DNA of 64,000 nt from Candidatus Eisenbacteria bacterium (GTDB lineage: Bacteria > Eisenbacteria > RBG-16-71-46 > JACRLI01), in assembly GCA_016235265.1 (NCBI GenBank), contig JACRLI010000002.1, positions 92,548 to 156,547 of the forward strand, written 5' to 3'. Every line of letters starts with the position of its first letter. Within the stretch, counting starts at the first letter, position 1. Below, piece after piece: positions 40,498 through 50,440 of the stretch. Below the pieces are notes generated by a model that saw nothing but the letters and a program-made list of their open reading frames with translations, was not told where the DNA came from and ran no database searches. The translations under genes and the position numbers were made by a program.

Positions 40498-42192
40498 ATG
40501 CGCGCCCCACGCCCGATCCTGCTTCTCGCCGCCGCGCTTCTGGGCCTGGCCGTGGCTGGCGCCCGGGTCGCTTCCGCCGCCGCCACCATCACCATCGTCA
40601 ACGCCGACGGCGCGGGCGAGGGATTCAACGACGCCACGCCGGCCGCGCCGGTGGGCGGCAACCCCGGCACCACCATCGGCGCGCAGCGCCTGTACGTGTT
40701 CCAGCACGCCGCCAACATCTGGGGTGGCATCCTGACCAGCCCCATCGCCATCCAGGTCAACGCGAAGTTCGATCCGCTCACGTGCACCGCCACCACCGGG
40801 GTGCTGGGCAGCGCCGGGCCCGCCAGCCTGGTGCGCGACTTCCCCGCGGCCCCGTTCACGGGCACCTGGTATCACATCGCCCTGGCCAACAAGCTGGCCG
40901 GCAGCGACCTTTCCGCGAGCTACGACATCAACGCGACCTTCAACTCCAGCGTGGGCGGGGTCGCGTGCCTGCCGACCGGGTGGTACTACGGCGTGGACGG
41001 CAACGAGGGTTCGCAGCTCGAGCTGCTGCCGGTGGTGCTGCACGAGCTGGGGCACGGGCTGGGCTTCAGCACCACCACCAGCGGAAGCACCGGCAACTAC
41101 AACAGCGGGTTCCCCGGCACGTTCGACCACTTCCTGTTCGACAACTCCACCGGGTTGCACTGGAACGAGATGAGCGCTGCGCAGCGCGCCGCCTCGGCCG
41201 TCAGCTGCGCGGGACTGGCCTTCGACGGGATCGCCACCACCGGCGCGGCCCCGGCGCGCCTGGGACAGGCCCCGGTGCTGACGCTCACCAGCCCGCCGGG
41301 CATTGCCGGGGACTACGACGTGGGCAGCGCCGGCTTCGGGCCGCCGCTCTCCGGCAGCCCGGTCACGGGCCCGGTGGCGCTGGTGAACGACGGCGTGGGC
41401 ACCGTCACCGACGGCTGCGAGGCGCTGGTGCCGGGCAGCCTCTCGGGGCAGATCGCGCTGATCGACCGCGGCACCTGCGGCTTCGTGGTCAAGGTGAAGA
41501 ACGCCCAGGACGCCGGTGCCATCGGGGTGATCGTGGCCGACAACGTGGCCGGCTGCCCGCCCGCGGGGATGGGCGGCACCGATCCCACCATCACCATCCC
41601 CTCGGTGCGCGTCACGCTCGCCGACGGGAACCTGATCAAGGCCAACCTGGGCTCGGGCGTCTCGGCCACGATGTGGGTAAGCCCCACGCGCATGGCCGGC
41701 GCAGACGGGGTGGGCCGGCTGCGCATGTATGCGCCCGTCCCCTACGCTTCCGGTTCCTCGGTCTCGCACTTCGATGTCAGCGCCGAGCCCTCGCTGCTCA
41801 TGGAGCCGGCCATCTCCAACTCGCTCTCGAACGACGTGGACCTGACGGTAAACGCGTTCCACGACATCGGCTGGTTCGCCGGGGTGACCGGAATCGGCGA
41901 TGCGCCGCCGCGCGTGGCCGTGGGTTTCGCGGGCTTCTCGCCCAACCCCACGCGCTCGGCGAGCGCCGCGGTGTTCGACCTGGCGAGCGGGGAGAACGTG
42001 GACCTGTCGGTGTACGACTTCCTGGGCCGCCTGGTGGCCCGGGTGGCCAGCGGGCATATGACCGCCGGCCGGCACCGCGTGGAGTGGAACGGCCGCGACA
42101 GCAGCGGCCGCCGCGTGGCCTCCGGGATCTATCACTGCCGGCTGCGGACGGCGAGCTTCACGGATTCGCGGACGGTGGTGGTGGTGAGGTAG
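40498..42192 (+). CDS. Secreted PA-domain protein with HExxH metallopeptidase motif and FlgD-Ig tail
   Basis: 564 residues with a signal peptide (RPILLLAAALLGLAVAGARV). The segment VVLHELGHGLGFST has a zincin HExxH motif (His182, Glu183, His186). The usual third His at +10 is not present, so the third metal ligand is unclear. A protease-associated domain follows (GQIALIDRGTCGFVVKVKNA, GAIGVIVADN). The C-terminus (SVYDFLGRLVARVASG, VEWNGRDSSGRRVASGIYHC) is a FlgD-Ig/type-IX-like domain. Probably a surface or secreted metalloprotease, but activity is inferred only from the motif. Confidence 0.8.
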   Translation: MRAPRPILLLAAALLGLAVAGARVASAAATITIVNADGAGEGFNDATPAAPVGGNPGTTIGAQRLYVFQHAANIWGGILTSPIAIQVNAKFDPLTCTATTGVLGSAGPASLVRDFPAAPFTGTWYHIALANKLAGSDLSASYDINATFNSSVGGVACLPTGWYYGVDGNEGSQLELLPVVLHELGHGLGFSTTTSGSTGNYNSGFPGTFDHFLFDNSTGLHWNEMSAAQRAASAVSCAGLAFDGIATTGAAPARLGQAPVLTLTSPPGIAGDYDVGSAGFGPPLSGSPVTGPVALVNDGVGTVTDGCEALVPGSLSGQIALIDRGTCGFVVKVKNAQDAGAIGVIVADNVAGCPPAGMGGTDPTITIPSVRVTLADGNLIKANLGSGVSATMWVSPTRMAGADGVGRLRMYAPVPYASGSSVSHFDVSAEPSLLMEPAISNSLSNDVDLTVNAFHDIGWFAGVTGIGDAPPRVAVGFAGFSPNPTRSASAAVFDLASGENVDLSVYDFLGRLVARVASGHMTAGRHRVEWNGRDSSGRRVASGIYHCRLRTASFTDSRTVVVVR

Positions 42193-42214
42193 CGGCCCGC
42201 CACGGTCCTTCGAG

Positions 42215-42268
42215 CGCGGTCTCGCGGGGGACCGCGCCGGGGTCGTCCGGCTGCGCCGGATCGACCCC
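42215..42268 (+). terminator. Two adjacent hairpins after the PA-domain gene
   Basis: A 7-bp stem (CGCGGTC/GACCGCG, 42215-42236) is followed by a 13-bp stem with one bulged T (42239-42268; GGGGTCG-TCCGGC pairing with GCCGGA-CGACCCC). They lie between the gene stop and the purB promoter. A T-run is lacking. Confidence 0.5.
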
Positions 42269-42301
42269 CGTCACGGTCCTTCGGGCATCTGGGACGCGCG
42301 T

Positions 42302-42331
42302 TTGTCACACCGGCCGGCCATCTGCTACATT
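42302..42331 (+). promoter_or_regulatory. Promoter of the pur operon
   Basis: TTGTCA, an 18-base spacer, then TACATT, about 118 bases upstream of purB. It is the only promoter candidate before the five-gene purine cluster. I see no purine riboswitch or PurR-like operator in the leader. Confidence 0.6.
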
Positions 42332-42448
42332 CCCCGCATCCGATTGCCTTCACCCTCCTCCCGACCCCGGCCGGCCCGACCGGCCGCATGAGATTCGCAG
42401 CGACGGACCGGGGCCGAGCCCCGGAGAGGAGTCCCGAGAGACTCGCCC

Positions 42449-43756
42449 ATGATTGACCGCTACACCCGGCCCGGGATGGGCCACGTCTTCAGCGAAGCCC
42501 ACAAGTACGAACTGTGGCTCGCGGTGGAGCTCGCCATGTGCGAGGCCCGCGAGGCCGAGGGCGCCGTGCCGGATGGCACCGCTGCGCGAATCCGTGCCGC
42601 GGCGCGCGTGAACCCCCGGCGCGTGGCCGAGATCGAAGCCGTCACCCGCCACGACGTGATCGCCTTTCTCACCGCGGTGGCCGAGTCCGTGGGCCCCGAG
42701 TCCCGCTTCCTGCACTGGGGCATGACCTCCTCCGACCTGCTGGACACCGCACTCTCGCTGCAGTTGCGCGAGGCGGGCGCGCTGCTCGTCTCCGGCTGCC
42801 AGGAGCTGCTGGAGGCACTGGCGGCGCGCGCGCGGGAGCACCGCCGCACGGTCATGGTGGGCCGCACCCACGGCATGCACGCGGAGCCCACCACCTTCGG
42901 GCTCAAGCTGCTGGGTCACTATCACTCGCTGCGCCACGACCTGGAGCGGCTCGAACGGGCGGTGGCGTTCATCTCCGCGGGCAAGTTCTCCGGAGCGGTG
43001 GGCACGCTGGCGCAGCTCTCCCCGGCACTCGAGGAGGCCGCCTGCGCCCGGTTGCGCCTCACGCCCGCGCCGGTCACCACCCAGGTGATCGCGCGCGACC
43101 GCCACGCCGAGTTCCTTTCCGCGATCGCATTCGTGGGCGCCTCGCTGGAGCGACTGGCCCTGGAAGTGCGCCACCTCCAGCGCACCGAGGTGGGCGAGGT
43201 GGAGGAGCCGTTCGTCAAGGGCCAGAAGGGCTCCTCGGCCATGCCGCACAAGCGCAACCCGATCCACGCCGAGCGGCTGTGCGGGTTGAGCCGGCTGCTG
43301 CGCGCCCACGCGAACGTGGGGCTGGAGAATATCCCGCTGTGGCACGAGCGGGACATCTCGCACTCCTCCGCGGAGCGCGTGATCCTGCCGGACAGCTGCA
43401 TCACGCTGGACTACATGCTGCACGTGGCCACCGAGCTGGTGCGCGGCCTGGTGGTGCGCCCCGAACGGATGCGCGCCAACCTGGACGCCTCGCGCGGCCT
43501 GGTGTTCTCCGAGGGCGTGCTGCTGGCGCTGGTGGACGCCGGCCTGGCGCGCGAGGCGGCCTACACGCTGGTGCAGGGCGCCGCCATGCGCACGCTCGAG
43601 GAGTCCGCCGCGGGAAGCGCGCGCAACTTCCTGGACCATCTCTCCGATTCGGCGGACGTGGTGCGGCTCGTTCCACGGGAGCGCCTGGCGAAGCTATTCG
43701 ACCTGGACCACGCCCTGAGGCACGTGGATGCCCTCTTCGAGCGGGTCCTCCGCTGA
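42449..43756 (+). CDS. purB: Adenylosuccinate lyase
   Basis: 435 residues, the size of bacterial PurB of the Bacillus type. MIDRYTRPGMGHVFSEAHKY is the conserved N-terminus. The active-site regions are MTSSDLLDTAL, GRTHGMHAEPTTFGLK and the signature GSSAMPHKRNP with its flexible catalytic serine loop. It removes fumarate from SAICAR and from adenylosuccinate in purine synthesis. It is the first gene of the pur operon. Its 3' end overlaps the purL start by 29 bases. Confidence 0.97.
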   Translation: MIDRYTRPGMGHVFSEAHKYELWLAVELAMCEAREAEGAVPDGTAARIRAAARVNPRRVAEIEAVTRHDVIAFLTAVAESVGPESRFLHWGMTSSDLLDTALSLQLREAGALLVSGCQELLEALAARAREHRRTVMVGRTHGMHAEPTTFGLKLLGHYHSLRHDLERLERAVAFISAGKFSGAVGTLAQLSPALEEAACARLRLTPAPVTTQVIARDRHAEFLSAIAFVGASLERLALEVRHLQRTEVGEVEEPFVKGQKGSSAMPHKRNPIHAERLCGLSRLLRAHANVGLENIPLWHERDISHSSAERVILPDSCITLDYMLHVATELVRGLVVRPERMRANLDASRGLVFSEGVLLALVDAGLAREAAYTLVQGAAMRTLEESAAGSARNFLDHLSDSADVVRLVPRERLAKLFDLDHALRHVDALFERVLR

Positions 43757-46085
43757 GCTCCAGGCCCGCGTGACGGGCCTGGACGACGCCGCGCTGGAGC
43801 GCTCGCTCCGCGGCCGCGGGCTCAATCTGAAACTGCACGAAGCCCGCCGCCTGGCCTCCGAGCTGGGCCGCGATCCCTCGTGGGCCGAGCTGTTCCTCTT
43901 CGACGCCATGTGGAGCGAGCACTGCTCCTACAAGAGCACCCGCCACCTGCTCAAGCGATACCTGCCCACCGGGGCGCCCCACGTGATCCTGGGCCCCGGC
44001 GAGGACTCCGGCGTGATCCGCGTGGACACCAACGACGGCCCCTACGCCGTGGTGATGGCCCACGAGAGCCACAATCATCCGTCCCAGGTCCTGCCCCACG
44101 AGGGCGCGGCCACCGGCGTGGGAGGGATCCTCCGTGACGTGGCGTGCATGGGGGCCGAGGTCGTGGGCGTGATGGACGGGCTGCGCTTCGGGGACCTCGA
44201 CGGTCCCAACGCCGCGCGCGTGCGCGAGGTGGCGCGTGGCGTGGTGGAAGGAGTGGCGCACTACGGCGACGCGGTGGGCGTGCCCAACCTGGGAGGTGAC
44301 GCGGAGTTCTCGCCGGTGTTCGACGAGAACGTGCTGGTGAACGTGGTCTCGCTGGGGGTGTGCCGCGAGGGCGAGATCGTGCGCAGCCGCGTGCCGGCCG
44401 CCGCGCGGCGCGAGCCCTACGAGCTGGTGCTGGTGGGAAAGCCCACCGATTCCAGCGGCCTGGGGGGGGCGTCGTTCGCTTCGGTGACGCTCACGGGCGA
44501 GGCCGAGAGCATGGGTGCGGTGCAGCTGCCCGACCCGTTCCTCAAGCGGGTGCTGCTGGTGGCGCAGGCGGAGGTGCTCAAGCGCGCGCGCGAGGCGGGC
44601 CTCGAGATCGGCTACAAGGACCTGGGCGCCGGCGGGATCGGCTGCGCGGGCTCGGAGATCGCCGCGGCGGGCGGCTTCGGCGTGGAACTGGATTTCGACC
44701 GCGAGACCCTGGTGCCGCCGGGGCTGGCCTCGGAGTTCGCGCTGGTGGCCGAGACGCAGGAGCGCTTCGCGTGGGCCGTGCCCGCCTCCTTCGCGCCCGA
44801 GGTGCTGCGGATCTACAACGAGCAGTACTCGCTTCCGGAGCTGTATCCGGGCGCGGGCGCGCGGGTGCTGGGGCGGTTCGAAGGCCACGGTCGCTTCGTG
44901 GTGCGCCGCGCCGGGCAGGTGGTGGTGGACGTGCCCAACGAGCTGATCACCGCGGGGATTTCCGTGCGGCATCCGGCGAAGCGGCGCCCGCCGCTGCCTC
45001 CGGTCACGATGGAGGCCCTCCCGGCGGCGCTGGCCGATCCGGCGGCGCTGCTGAAGCGCTGGGCCGCCTCGCGCCGCGGCGCCTCGCGCCGGCCGCTGTT
45101 CCGCTTCTACGACTCCGAGGTGCAGGGCCGCGCGGTGCTGCGCGCGGGCGAGGCCGATGCGGGCGTGTTCCTGCTGCGCTGGGGCGGGCCCGAAGCGGTG
45201 GCGGTGACCGTGGATGGCGACCCCGGCCGCCTGGAGGCCGATCCCGCCGGCGGAGCCGCGGCGGCGGTGTGCGAGGTGGCCCGCAACCTGGTGGCCGCCG
45301 GCGCGGCTCCCCGGGCGCTCACCGACTGCCTCAATTTCGGAAACCCCGAACACCCCGAGGTGATGGGCGACCTGGAAGAGGCGCTGCGGGGGCTGGGCGA
45401 AGCGGCTCGGGCGGTGGGCAGCGAGTGGGAGGGTGGGGCTTTCACGGCACTGCCGTACATCTCGGGCAACGTCAGCCTGTACAACCAGCGCAGCGGAGGG
45501 CGCAACATCACGCCCACGCCGATCGTGGCGGGCGTGGGCGTGCTCGCGGACCTGGGGCGCGCCACCACGCCGCGGCTCAAGACAGCCGGCGACGTGCTGG
45601 TGTTCCTGGGCCGGCGGCGCGGGATGTTCAGCGGCTCGTGGGCCGCCGCCGAGGCGGGCCTGCCGGAGCGCGGCGCGCTTCCGGCGCCGTCGGAGGCCGG
45701 CGCGCAGGCCCGGGCGGAGATCACCCTGGTGCTCGCGGGGATCGGGGAAGGCCGGATCTCGGCCGCGCACGACGTGGCCGAGGGCGGCGTGTTGTGGACG
45801 GCGTTCGAAATGTGCCTGCCCTTCGCCTCGGAGCGGTGCATGGGGCTGGACATGTCGGCGCCCTACGAAAGCTGGATGCTCGAGGAGGGCTGCGGCTTCC
45901 TGCTGGAGATGGCCCCGTCCGCGCTGCCGGTGCTGGCGCGGCAGGCCGCCGCGGCGGGCCTTGAGGCGTTCGAGGTGGCGAGGGTGACCGCCACGGGGCG
46001 GATCCGATTCGCCACGTCGCGGGACGCCGACGTGAAGGCCCTCGCGGCGCTGCGCGCGGACGGCCTCGGGGACATCTTTCCGTGA
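43728..46085 (+). CDS. purL: Phosphoribosylformylglycinamidine synthase, small-type PurL
   Basis: 785 residues, the small PurL class that works with separate PurQ and PurS, unlike the 1,300-residue fused enzyme. Visible motifs are MWSEHCSYKSTRHLLK with the active-site His, GPGEDSGVIRVD, MAHESHNHPSQVLPHEGAAT with metal ligands, and GGDAEF. It uses ATP and ammonia to convert FGAR to FGAM. The start at 43728 follows a GAGG site inside purB. It is coupled to purQ by GTGA. A recognisable purS is missing; see the gene at 46894. Confidence 0.95.
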   Translation: MPSSSGSSAELQARVTGLDDAALERSLRGRGLNLKLHEARRLASELGRDPSWAELFLFDAMWSEHCSYKSTRHLLKRYLPTGAPHVILGPGEDSGVIRVDTNDGPYAVVMAHESHNHPSQVLPHEGAATGVGGILRDVACMGAEVVGVMDGLRFGDLDGPNAARVREVARGVVEGVAHYGDAVGVPNLGGDAEFSPVFDENVLVNVVSLGVCREGEIVRSRVPAAARREPYELVLVGKPTDSSGLGGASFASVTLTGEAESMGAVQLPDPFLKRVLLVAQAEVLKRAREAGLEIGYKDLGAGGIGCAGSEIAAAGGFGVELDFDRETLVPPGLASEFALVAETQERFAWAVPASFAPEVLRIYNEQYSLPELYPGAGARVLGRFEGHGRFVVRRAGQVVVDVPNELITAGISVRHPAKRRPPLPPVTMEALPAALADPAALLKRWAASRRGASRRPLFRFYDSEVQGRAVLRAGEADAGVFLLRWGGPEAVAVTVDGDPGRLEADPAGGAAAAVCEVARNLVAAGAAPRALTDCLNFGNPEHPEVMGDLEEALRGLGEAARAVGSEWEGGAFTALPYISGNVSLYNQRSGGRNITPTPIVAGVGVLADLGRATTPRLKTAGDVLVFLGRRRGMFSGSWAAAEAGLPERGALPAPSEAGAQARAEITLVLAGIGEGRISAAHDVAEGGVLWTAFEMCLPFASERCMGLDMSAPYESWMLEEGCGFLLEMAPSALPVLARQAAAAGLEAFEVARVTATGRIRFATSRDADVKALAALRADGLGDIFP

Positions 46086-46897
46086 GGCCGCTCGTGGCGC
46101 TGCTCCGCTTTCCGGGCGTGAACTGCGAGTTCGAGACCGCCCGCGCGCTGCATTGCGGCGGGGCCGGGGTGGAGTGGATCGAGTGGGGTCGCCGGCTGGA
46201 TGAGGGCGCCTTCCAGGGCTTCGTGGTGCCGGGCGGTTTCTCCTACGAGGACCGCGTGCGCGCGGGCGCGGTGGCCTCCCGGTCGGAGTGGGTGGACGCG
46301 CTGGCCCGCGCCGCCGACCGCGGGAAGCCGGTGCTGGGCATCTGCAACGGGGCACAGGTGCTGGTGGAAAGCGGTCTGGTGCCCGGCGGCGAGGGCCACC
46401 CGGTGCGCCTGGCGCTGGCGCGCAACGGGGGCAGCGGCGCAGGCGGGTACCTGTGCCGCTGGACGTACGTGGAGGTGGGCGCGGCGGCCCCCGGCTGGCT
46501 CTCCGCGCTGGCGGGCACGCGCTGGCCGGTGCCGGTCGCGCACGGCGAGGGGCGCTTCACCAGCCGCGACGCGGAGGTGCGCGCCGCGGTGGAGAGCGGA
46601 AACCTGGGCGCGGTGCGCTACGTGGGGCCGGACGGCTCGCCGGCGGGGGACAGCGCGTGGGACCCCAACGGCAGCCTTGGCGCCGCCGCCGGCGCGTGCG
46701 ACGCGCGGGGCGTGGCGCTGGCCCTGATGCCGCACCCCGAGCGTGCCGCGTGGCTGCGGCAGGTGCCGCAGGACATGGACGGGCCGTGGGGCGAGCGACG
46801 GCGGTTGGCGCGCACCGCGGCCGAGCTCATGTCGCCCGGGCCCGGACAGGCCATCTTCGACGCGTTCGTGCGCGGCGCGCGGGACGCGGCACGATGA
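46082..46897 (+). CDS. purQ: Phosphoribosylformylglycinamidine synthase, glutaminase subunit PurQ
   Basis: 271 residues starting at GTG within the GTGA overlap. It is a class I glutamine amidotransferase: LLRFPGVNCEFETARAL, VVPGGFSYEDRVRAGA, the nucleophile Cys in GICNGAQVL, and the His-Glu pair in LMPHPERAAW. It releases ammonia from glutamine for PurL. Slightly longer than B. subtilis PurQ (227), closer to archaeal and clostridial forms. It is followed, again with an ATGA overlap, by an unknown gene. Confidence 0.95.
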   Translation: MRPLVALLRFPGVNCEFETARALHCGGAGVEWIEWGRRLDEGAFQGFVVPGGFSYEDRVRAGAVASRSEWVDALARAADRGKPVLGICNGAQVLVESGLVPGGEGHPVRLALARNGGSGAGGYLCRWTYVEVGAAAPGWLSALAGTRWPVPVAHGEGRFTSRDAEVRAAVESGNLGAVRYVGPDGSPAGDSAWDPNGSLGAAAGACDARGVALALMPHPERAAWLRQVPQDMDGPWGERRRLARTAAELMSPGPGQAIFDAFVRGARDAAR

Positions 46898-47444
46898 GGG
46901 GCGAGGCGCTGTATGTGACCCTCCGGGTGCCCGACCCCGCCGCGCTCACCGCGGCCGCTGCGCTGGCCCGGCTCGGGAGCCCCGCCCCCGCGTGGCTGGA
47001 ACGCGGGCGGGTGTGGCACCATTCCGGGGTCGGATGGGCGTTCGCAGAGCCCGCCGGCGTGTGGCTGAATCCGAACAAGGAGCGGGGCGTGCGCTGGGCC
47101 GGGGGGGGCGAACCCTGGACCGCCTCCCGGGCGCGCGCCGGCGAGAGCGAGATCTGGGTCCTGGTGCGCGATCGCGGCAGCCGGCCGGAGGCCGGCGTGA
47201 TACGCTCGCTGAACGAGCGCGGGGAGCCGGCGCCGGAGGCCCTGGTGTGTGCCGGGTTGTGGCGCATGGGATTCGCCGGGGGAACCGAAGCAGCCCTCGG
47301 GTGGGGCAGGGCCGCCGGCGAGGTGCGCTCGGCGCACTGCGGCCTGCTGGTCAACCCCCACTCGCAGGCGCACCGGGTTTGCGCTCCCGCAACCGGGCTG
47401 GACGAGCTGGGCCGGCTGCTGGAGCAACTGAAACGCGAGGCCAC

Positions 47445-47448
<4 letters not shown>
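46894..47448 (+). CDS. Unknown protein between purQ and purF (possible divergent PurS)
   Basis: 184 residues, linked by four-base overlaps to purQ on one side and purF on the other. It has no signal peptide or membrane helix. The first strand and helix (EALYVTLRVPDPAALTAAAA) resemble the start of PurS. The late segment HCGLLVNPHSQAHRV recalls the LLANPVIE-YEV strand of PurS, but about 100 residues separate them, whereas PurS is only about 80 long. The middle (WLNPNKERGVRWAGGGEPWT, EIWVLVRDRG) is unrecognised. Position and these weak similarities suggest a structural or regulatory partner of PurL/PurQ; the assignment is not firm. Confidence 0.6.
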
Positions 47449-48883
<1,435 letters not shown>

Positions 48884-48887
<4 letters not shown>

Positions 48888-48912
48888 CGGATTAGCTCAC
48901 CTCCCTTACAAT
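48884..48912 (+). promoter_or_regulatory. Promoter of the PEP-CTERM gene pair
   Basis: TTGACG, a 17-base spacer, then TACAAT. The -35 overlaps the purF stop codon. The leader of about 135 bases to the first start is unusually AT-rich (CAGAATATATTCGGCAATAT). Confidence 0.65.
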
Positions 48913-49052
48913 ATTCTCTGTCGGGCTACGTGGGGTCCGGCCTCGTGGCGCCGGGAAGCTGCCGGCGTTTTTATCGGCCGCAGAATATATTCGGCAATAT
49001 TGATATTCGGAGCTGGCAGCCCCGATACAATCCCCTGGGAGAATCTTCGGAG

Positions 49053-49613
49053 ATGATCCGCTTCTGTGTTGCCCTGCTGATGCTCGTCCTGGTGCCGACG
49101 GCGGCGATGGCGCTGCCGACGGTGTCCGTGAGCTACGCGCTCACGCCGCTCGGCTCGGACAACTACCGCGTGGACTACACCCTGGAGAACCTGGGTGAGC
49201 CCGGCGGTATCAACGAGCTGCTCATGTTCTTCAACTCCTCCGACACGCCCGGGGCGGACTACGCCCCGCTGTCCATCTCGGAACCCTCCGGTTGGACCCA
49301 CACCGGCCTGGGTGCGGTGATTCCGCCGGACCCGGGGCACTACGCGTGGGCCATCGACTGGTTCGACGCCGACCCGTCCGACCCCGGCGTGCTTCCCGGC
49401 TCCTCGCTGGGCGGCTTCTCGGTGGCCTTCCACTGGTCCGACCCGCAGGTGCCGCCGGGTTCCCAGTTCTTCGAGGCGTTCGGCACGGCGCCCCACGAGG
49501 GCCACACCGTGACCCCGGAACCGGCGACGCTGCTGCTGCTGGGCACCGGCTTCACGCTGTTCGGCCTGCGCAAGAAGTTTTCCAGCCCGGGTGGTGAGGG
49601 GGAGACCAAGTGA
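49053..49613 (+). CDS. PEP-CTERM secreted protein
   Basis: 186 residues with a signal peptide (MIRFCVALLMLVLVPTAAMA). The C-terminus has the full PEP-CTERM layout: TPEPATLLLLGTGFTLFGLRKK, that is Pro-Glu-Pro, a hydrophobic helix and a basic cluster. It is then extended by about 11 residues (FSSPGGEGETK). PEP-CTERM proteins are cleaved and sorted by exosortase (EpsH/XrtA); none is in the window. The body (DYTLENLGEPGGINELLMFF) is homologous to the next gene product. It overlaps that gene by four bases (GTGA). Confidence 0.85.
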   Translation: MIRFCVALLMLVLVPTAAMALPTVSVSYALTPLGSDNYRVDYTLENLGEPGGINELLMFFNSSDTPGADYAPLSISEPSGWTHTGLGAVIPPDPGHYAWAIDWFDADPSDPGVLPGSSLGGFSVAFHWSDPQVPPGSQFFEAFGTAPHEGHTVTPEPATLLLLGTGFTLFGLRKKFSSPGGEGETK

Positions 49614-50179
49614 AAATCCGAGTCATTGTCACCGCGCTGCTCCTGCTGGCGCTGGCGGCCGGCACGGCCGTGGCGGGGGGCACCGTGGTCAGCTACAAGC
49701 TGTTCCACCGCGAGGGCCCCAGCTGGATCCAGTACTACCCGGGCGACGTGTTCCCCCCGGGGGGCGGCAGCTCCGGAACCAACACCTGGCGCTACGTCTA
49801 CACGCTCGAGAACGTGTCCTCCGCCTGCGCCGTGAACGGGCTGTACGTGTTCTTCAACGGTGACGGCGTCACGCACGCGACGCCGCCCCCGACCGCCTCG
49901 GGCGCCCCGGGGGGCTGGACCCCCTCCTACCTGGCGCCCCCGGCGGGCCAGTACGCGTGGCGTGAGCGGTTCCGGGGCCTGGGTGCCCCGGTGCCCATGG
50001 GCGGCAGCCTGACCGGTTACATGGTGGAGTTCCTCTGGAACGACGACGTGTTCCCCGGGGTGCAGAGCTACGACGCCACCTGTACCACCGGATCGGAAAC
50101 CGGTCTGACCGTGGCCGTCCGGCGCACGTCCCCCGTGGCTCCCGGCTCGTGGGGGCAGCTGCACCGACTGTACCGGTGA
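49610..50179 (+). CDS. Secreted paralogue of the PEP-CTERM protein with a different C-terminal tail
   Basis: 189 residues starting at GTG. Signal peptide VIVTALLLLALAAGTAVAGG. The body matches the preceding protein segment by segment: VYTLENVSSACAVNGLYVFF against DYTLENLGEPGGINELLMFF; GQYAW against GHYAW; GGSLTGYMVEFLWND against GSSLGGFSVAFHWSD. Instead of PEP-CTERM it ends PGSWGQLHRLYR, very like the end of the GEVED protein at 20868-21788. Exported protein of unknown function; the tail is a candidate sorting signal. A strong terminator follows. Confidence 0.75.
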   Translation: MKIRVIVTALLLLALAAGTAVAGGTVVSYKLFHREGPSWIQYYPGDVFPPGGGSSGTNTWRYVYTLENVSSACAVNGLYVFFNGDGVTHATPPPTASGAPGGWTPSYLAPPAGQYAWRERFRGLGAPVPMGGSLTGYMVEFLWNDDVFPGVQSYDATCTTGSETGLTVAVRRTSPVAPGSWGQLHRLYR

Positions 50180-50237
50180 CGACGGTCCCCGCCGGCCCGG
50201 CGGCCTGACCGCCATCCCCGGTAGTGAGGGCCCTCGC

Positions 50238-50269
50238 GGAGCCCCCGGCGCACCCGTGCCGGGGGCTCC
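50238..50269 (+). terminator. Terminator of the PEP-CTERM gene pair
   Basis: GGAGCCCCCGGC, eight bases, GCCGGGGGCTCC: a perfect 12-bp stem followed by CTCTCTT, 58 bases after the second stop. Confidence 0.75.
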
Positions 50270-50365
50270 CTCTCTTGGGGCCGCAGCCACGCTCCGCTCA
50301 CGTTTCCCACCCCGCCCGGCCGGAACTCGAGCGCGGCGGACCGGCTCTCCGCCTGCGTCCCCGAT

Positions 50366-50394
50366 TTGACACGCACCGGTTGCCCTCATACACT
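50366..50394 (+). promoter_or_regulatory. Promoter of lysS
   Basis: Perfect -35 TTGACA, 17-base spacer, TACACT. Transcription would start near 50401, which excludes the TTG inside the -35 box as a translation start. Confidence 0.75.
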
Positions 50395-50427
50395 GCAATC
50401 TCCGCTCCTTCAATCATTTGACCCGGC

Positions 50428-50434
50428 AAGGAGG
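50428..50434 (+). promoter_or_regulatory. Ribosome-binding site that points to an ATC start of lysS
   Basis: AAGGAGG, the best ribosome-binding site in the window. Six bases later comes ATC, in frame with lysS. The nearest ATG (50451) is out of frame and opens only a 13-codon frame. Confidence 0.7.
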
Positions 50435-50440
50435 CAAGCC

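Noticed and set aside
44000..46000. Frameshifted or duplicated purL
   Set aside because: Long second frames exist, but the main frame carries all PurL motifs from end to end.
48906..49505. Minus-strand gene opposite the PEP-CTERM gene
   Set aside because: No recognisable protein and it mirrors a gene with clear signal peptide and PEP-CTERM.
50366..50440. lysS start at TTG 50366
   Set aside because: This TTG is the first codon of the -35 hexamer TTGACA, so it lies upstream of the predicted RNA start.
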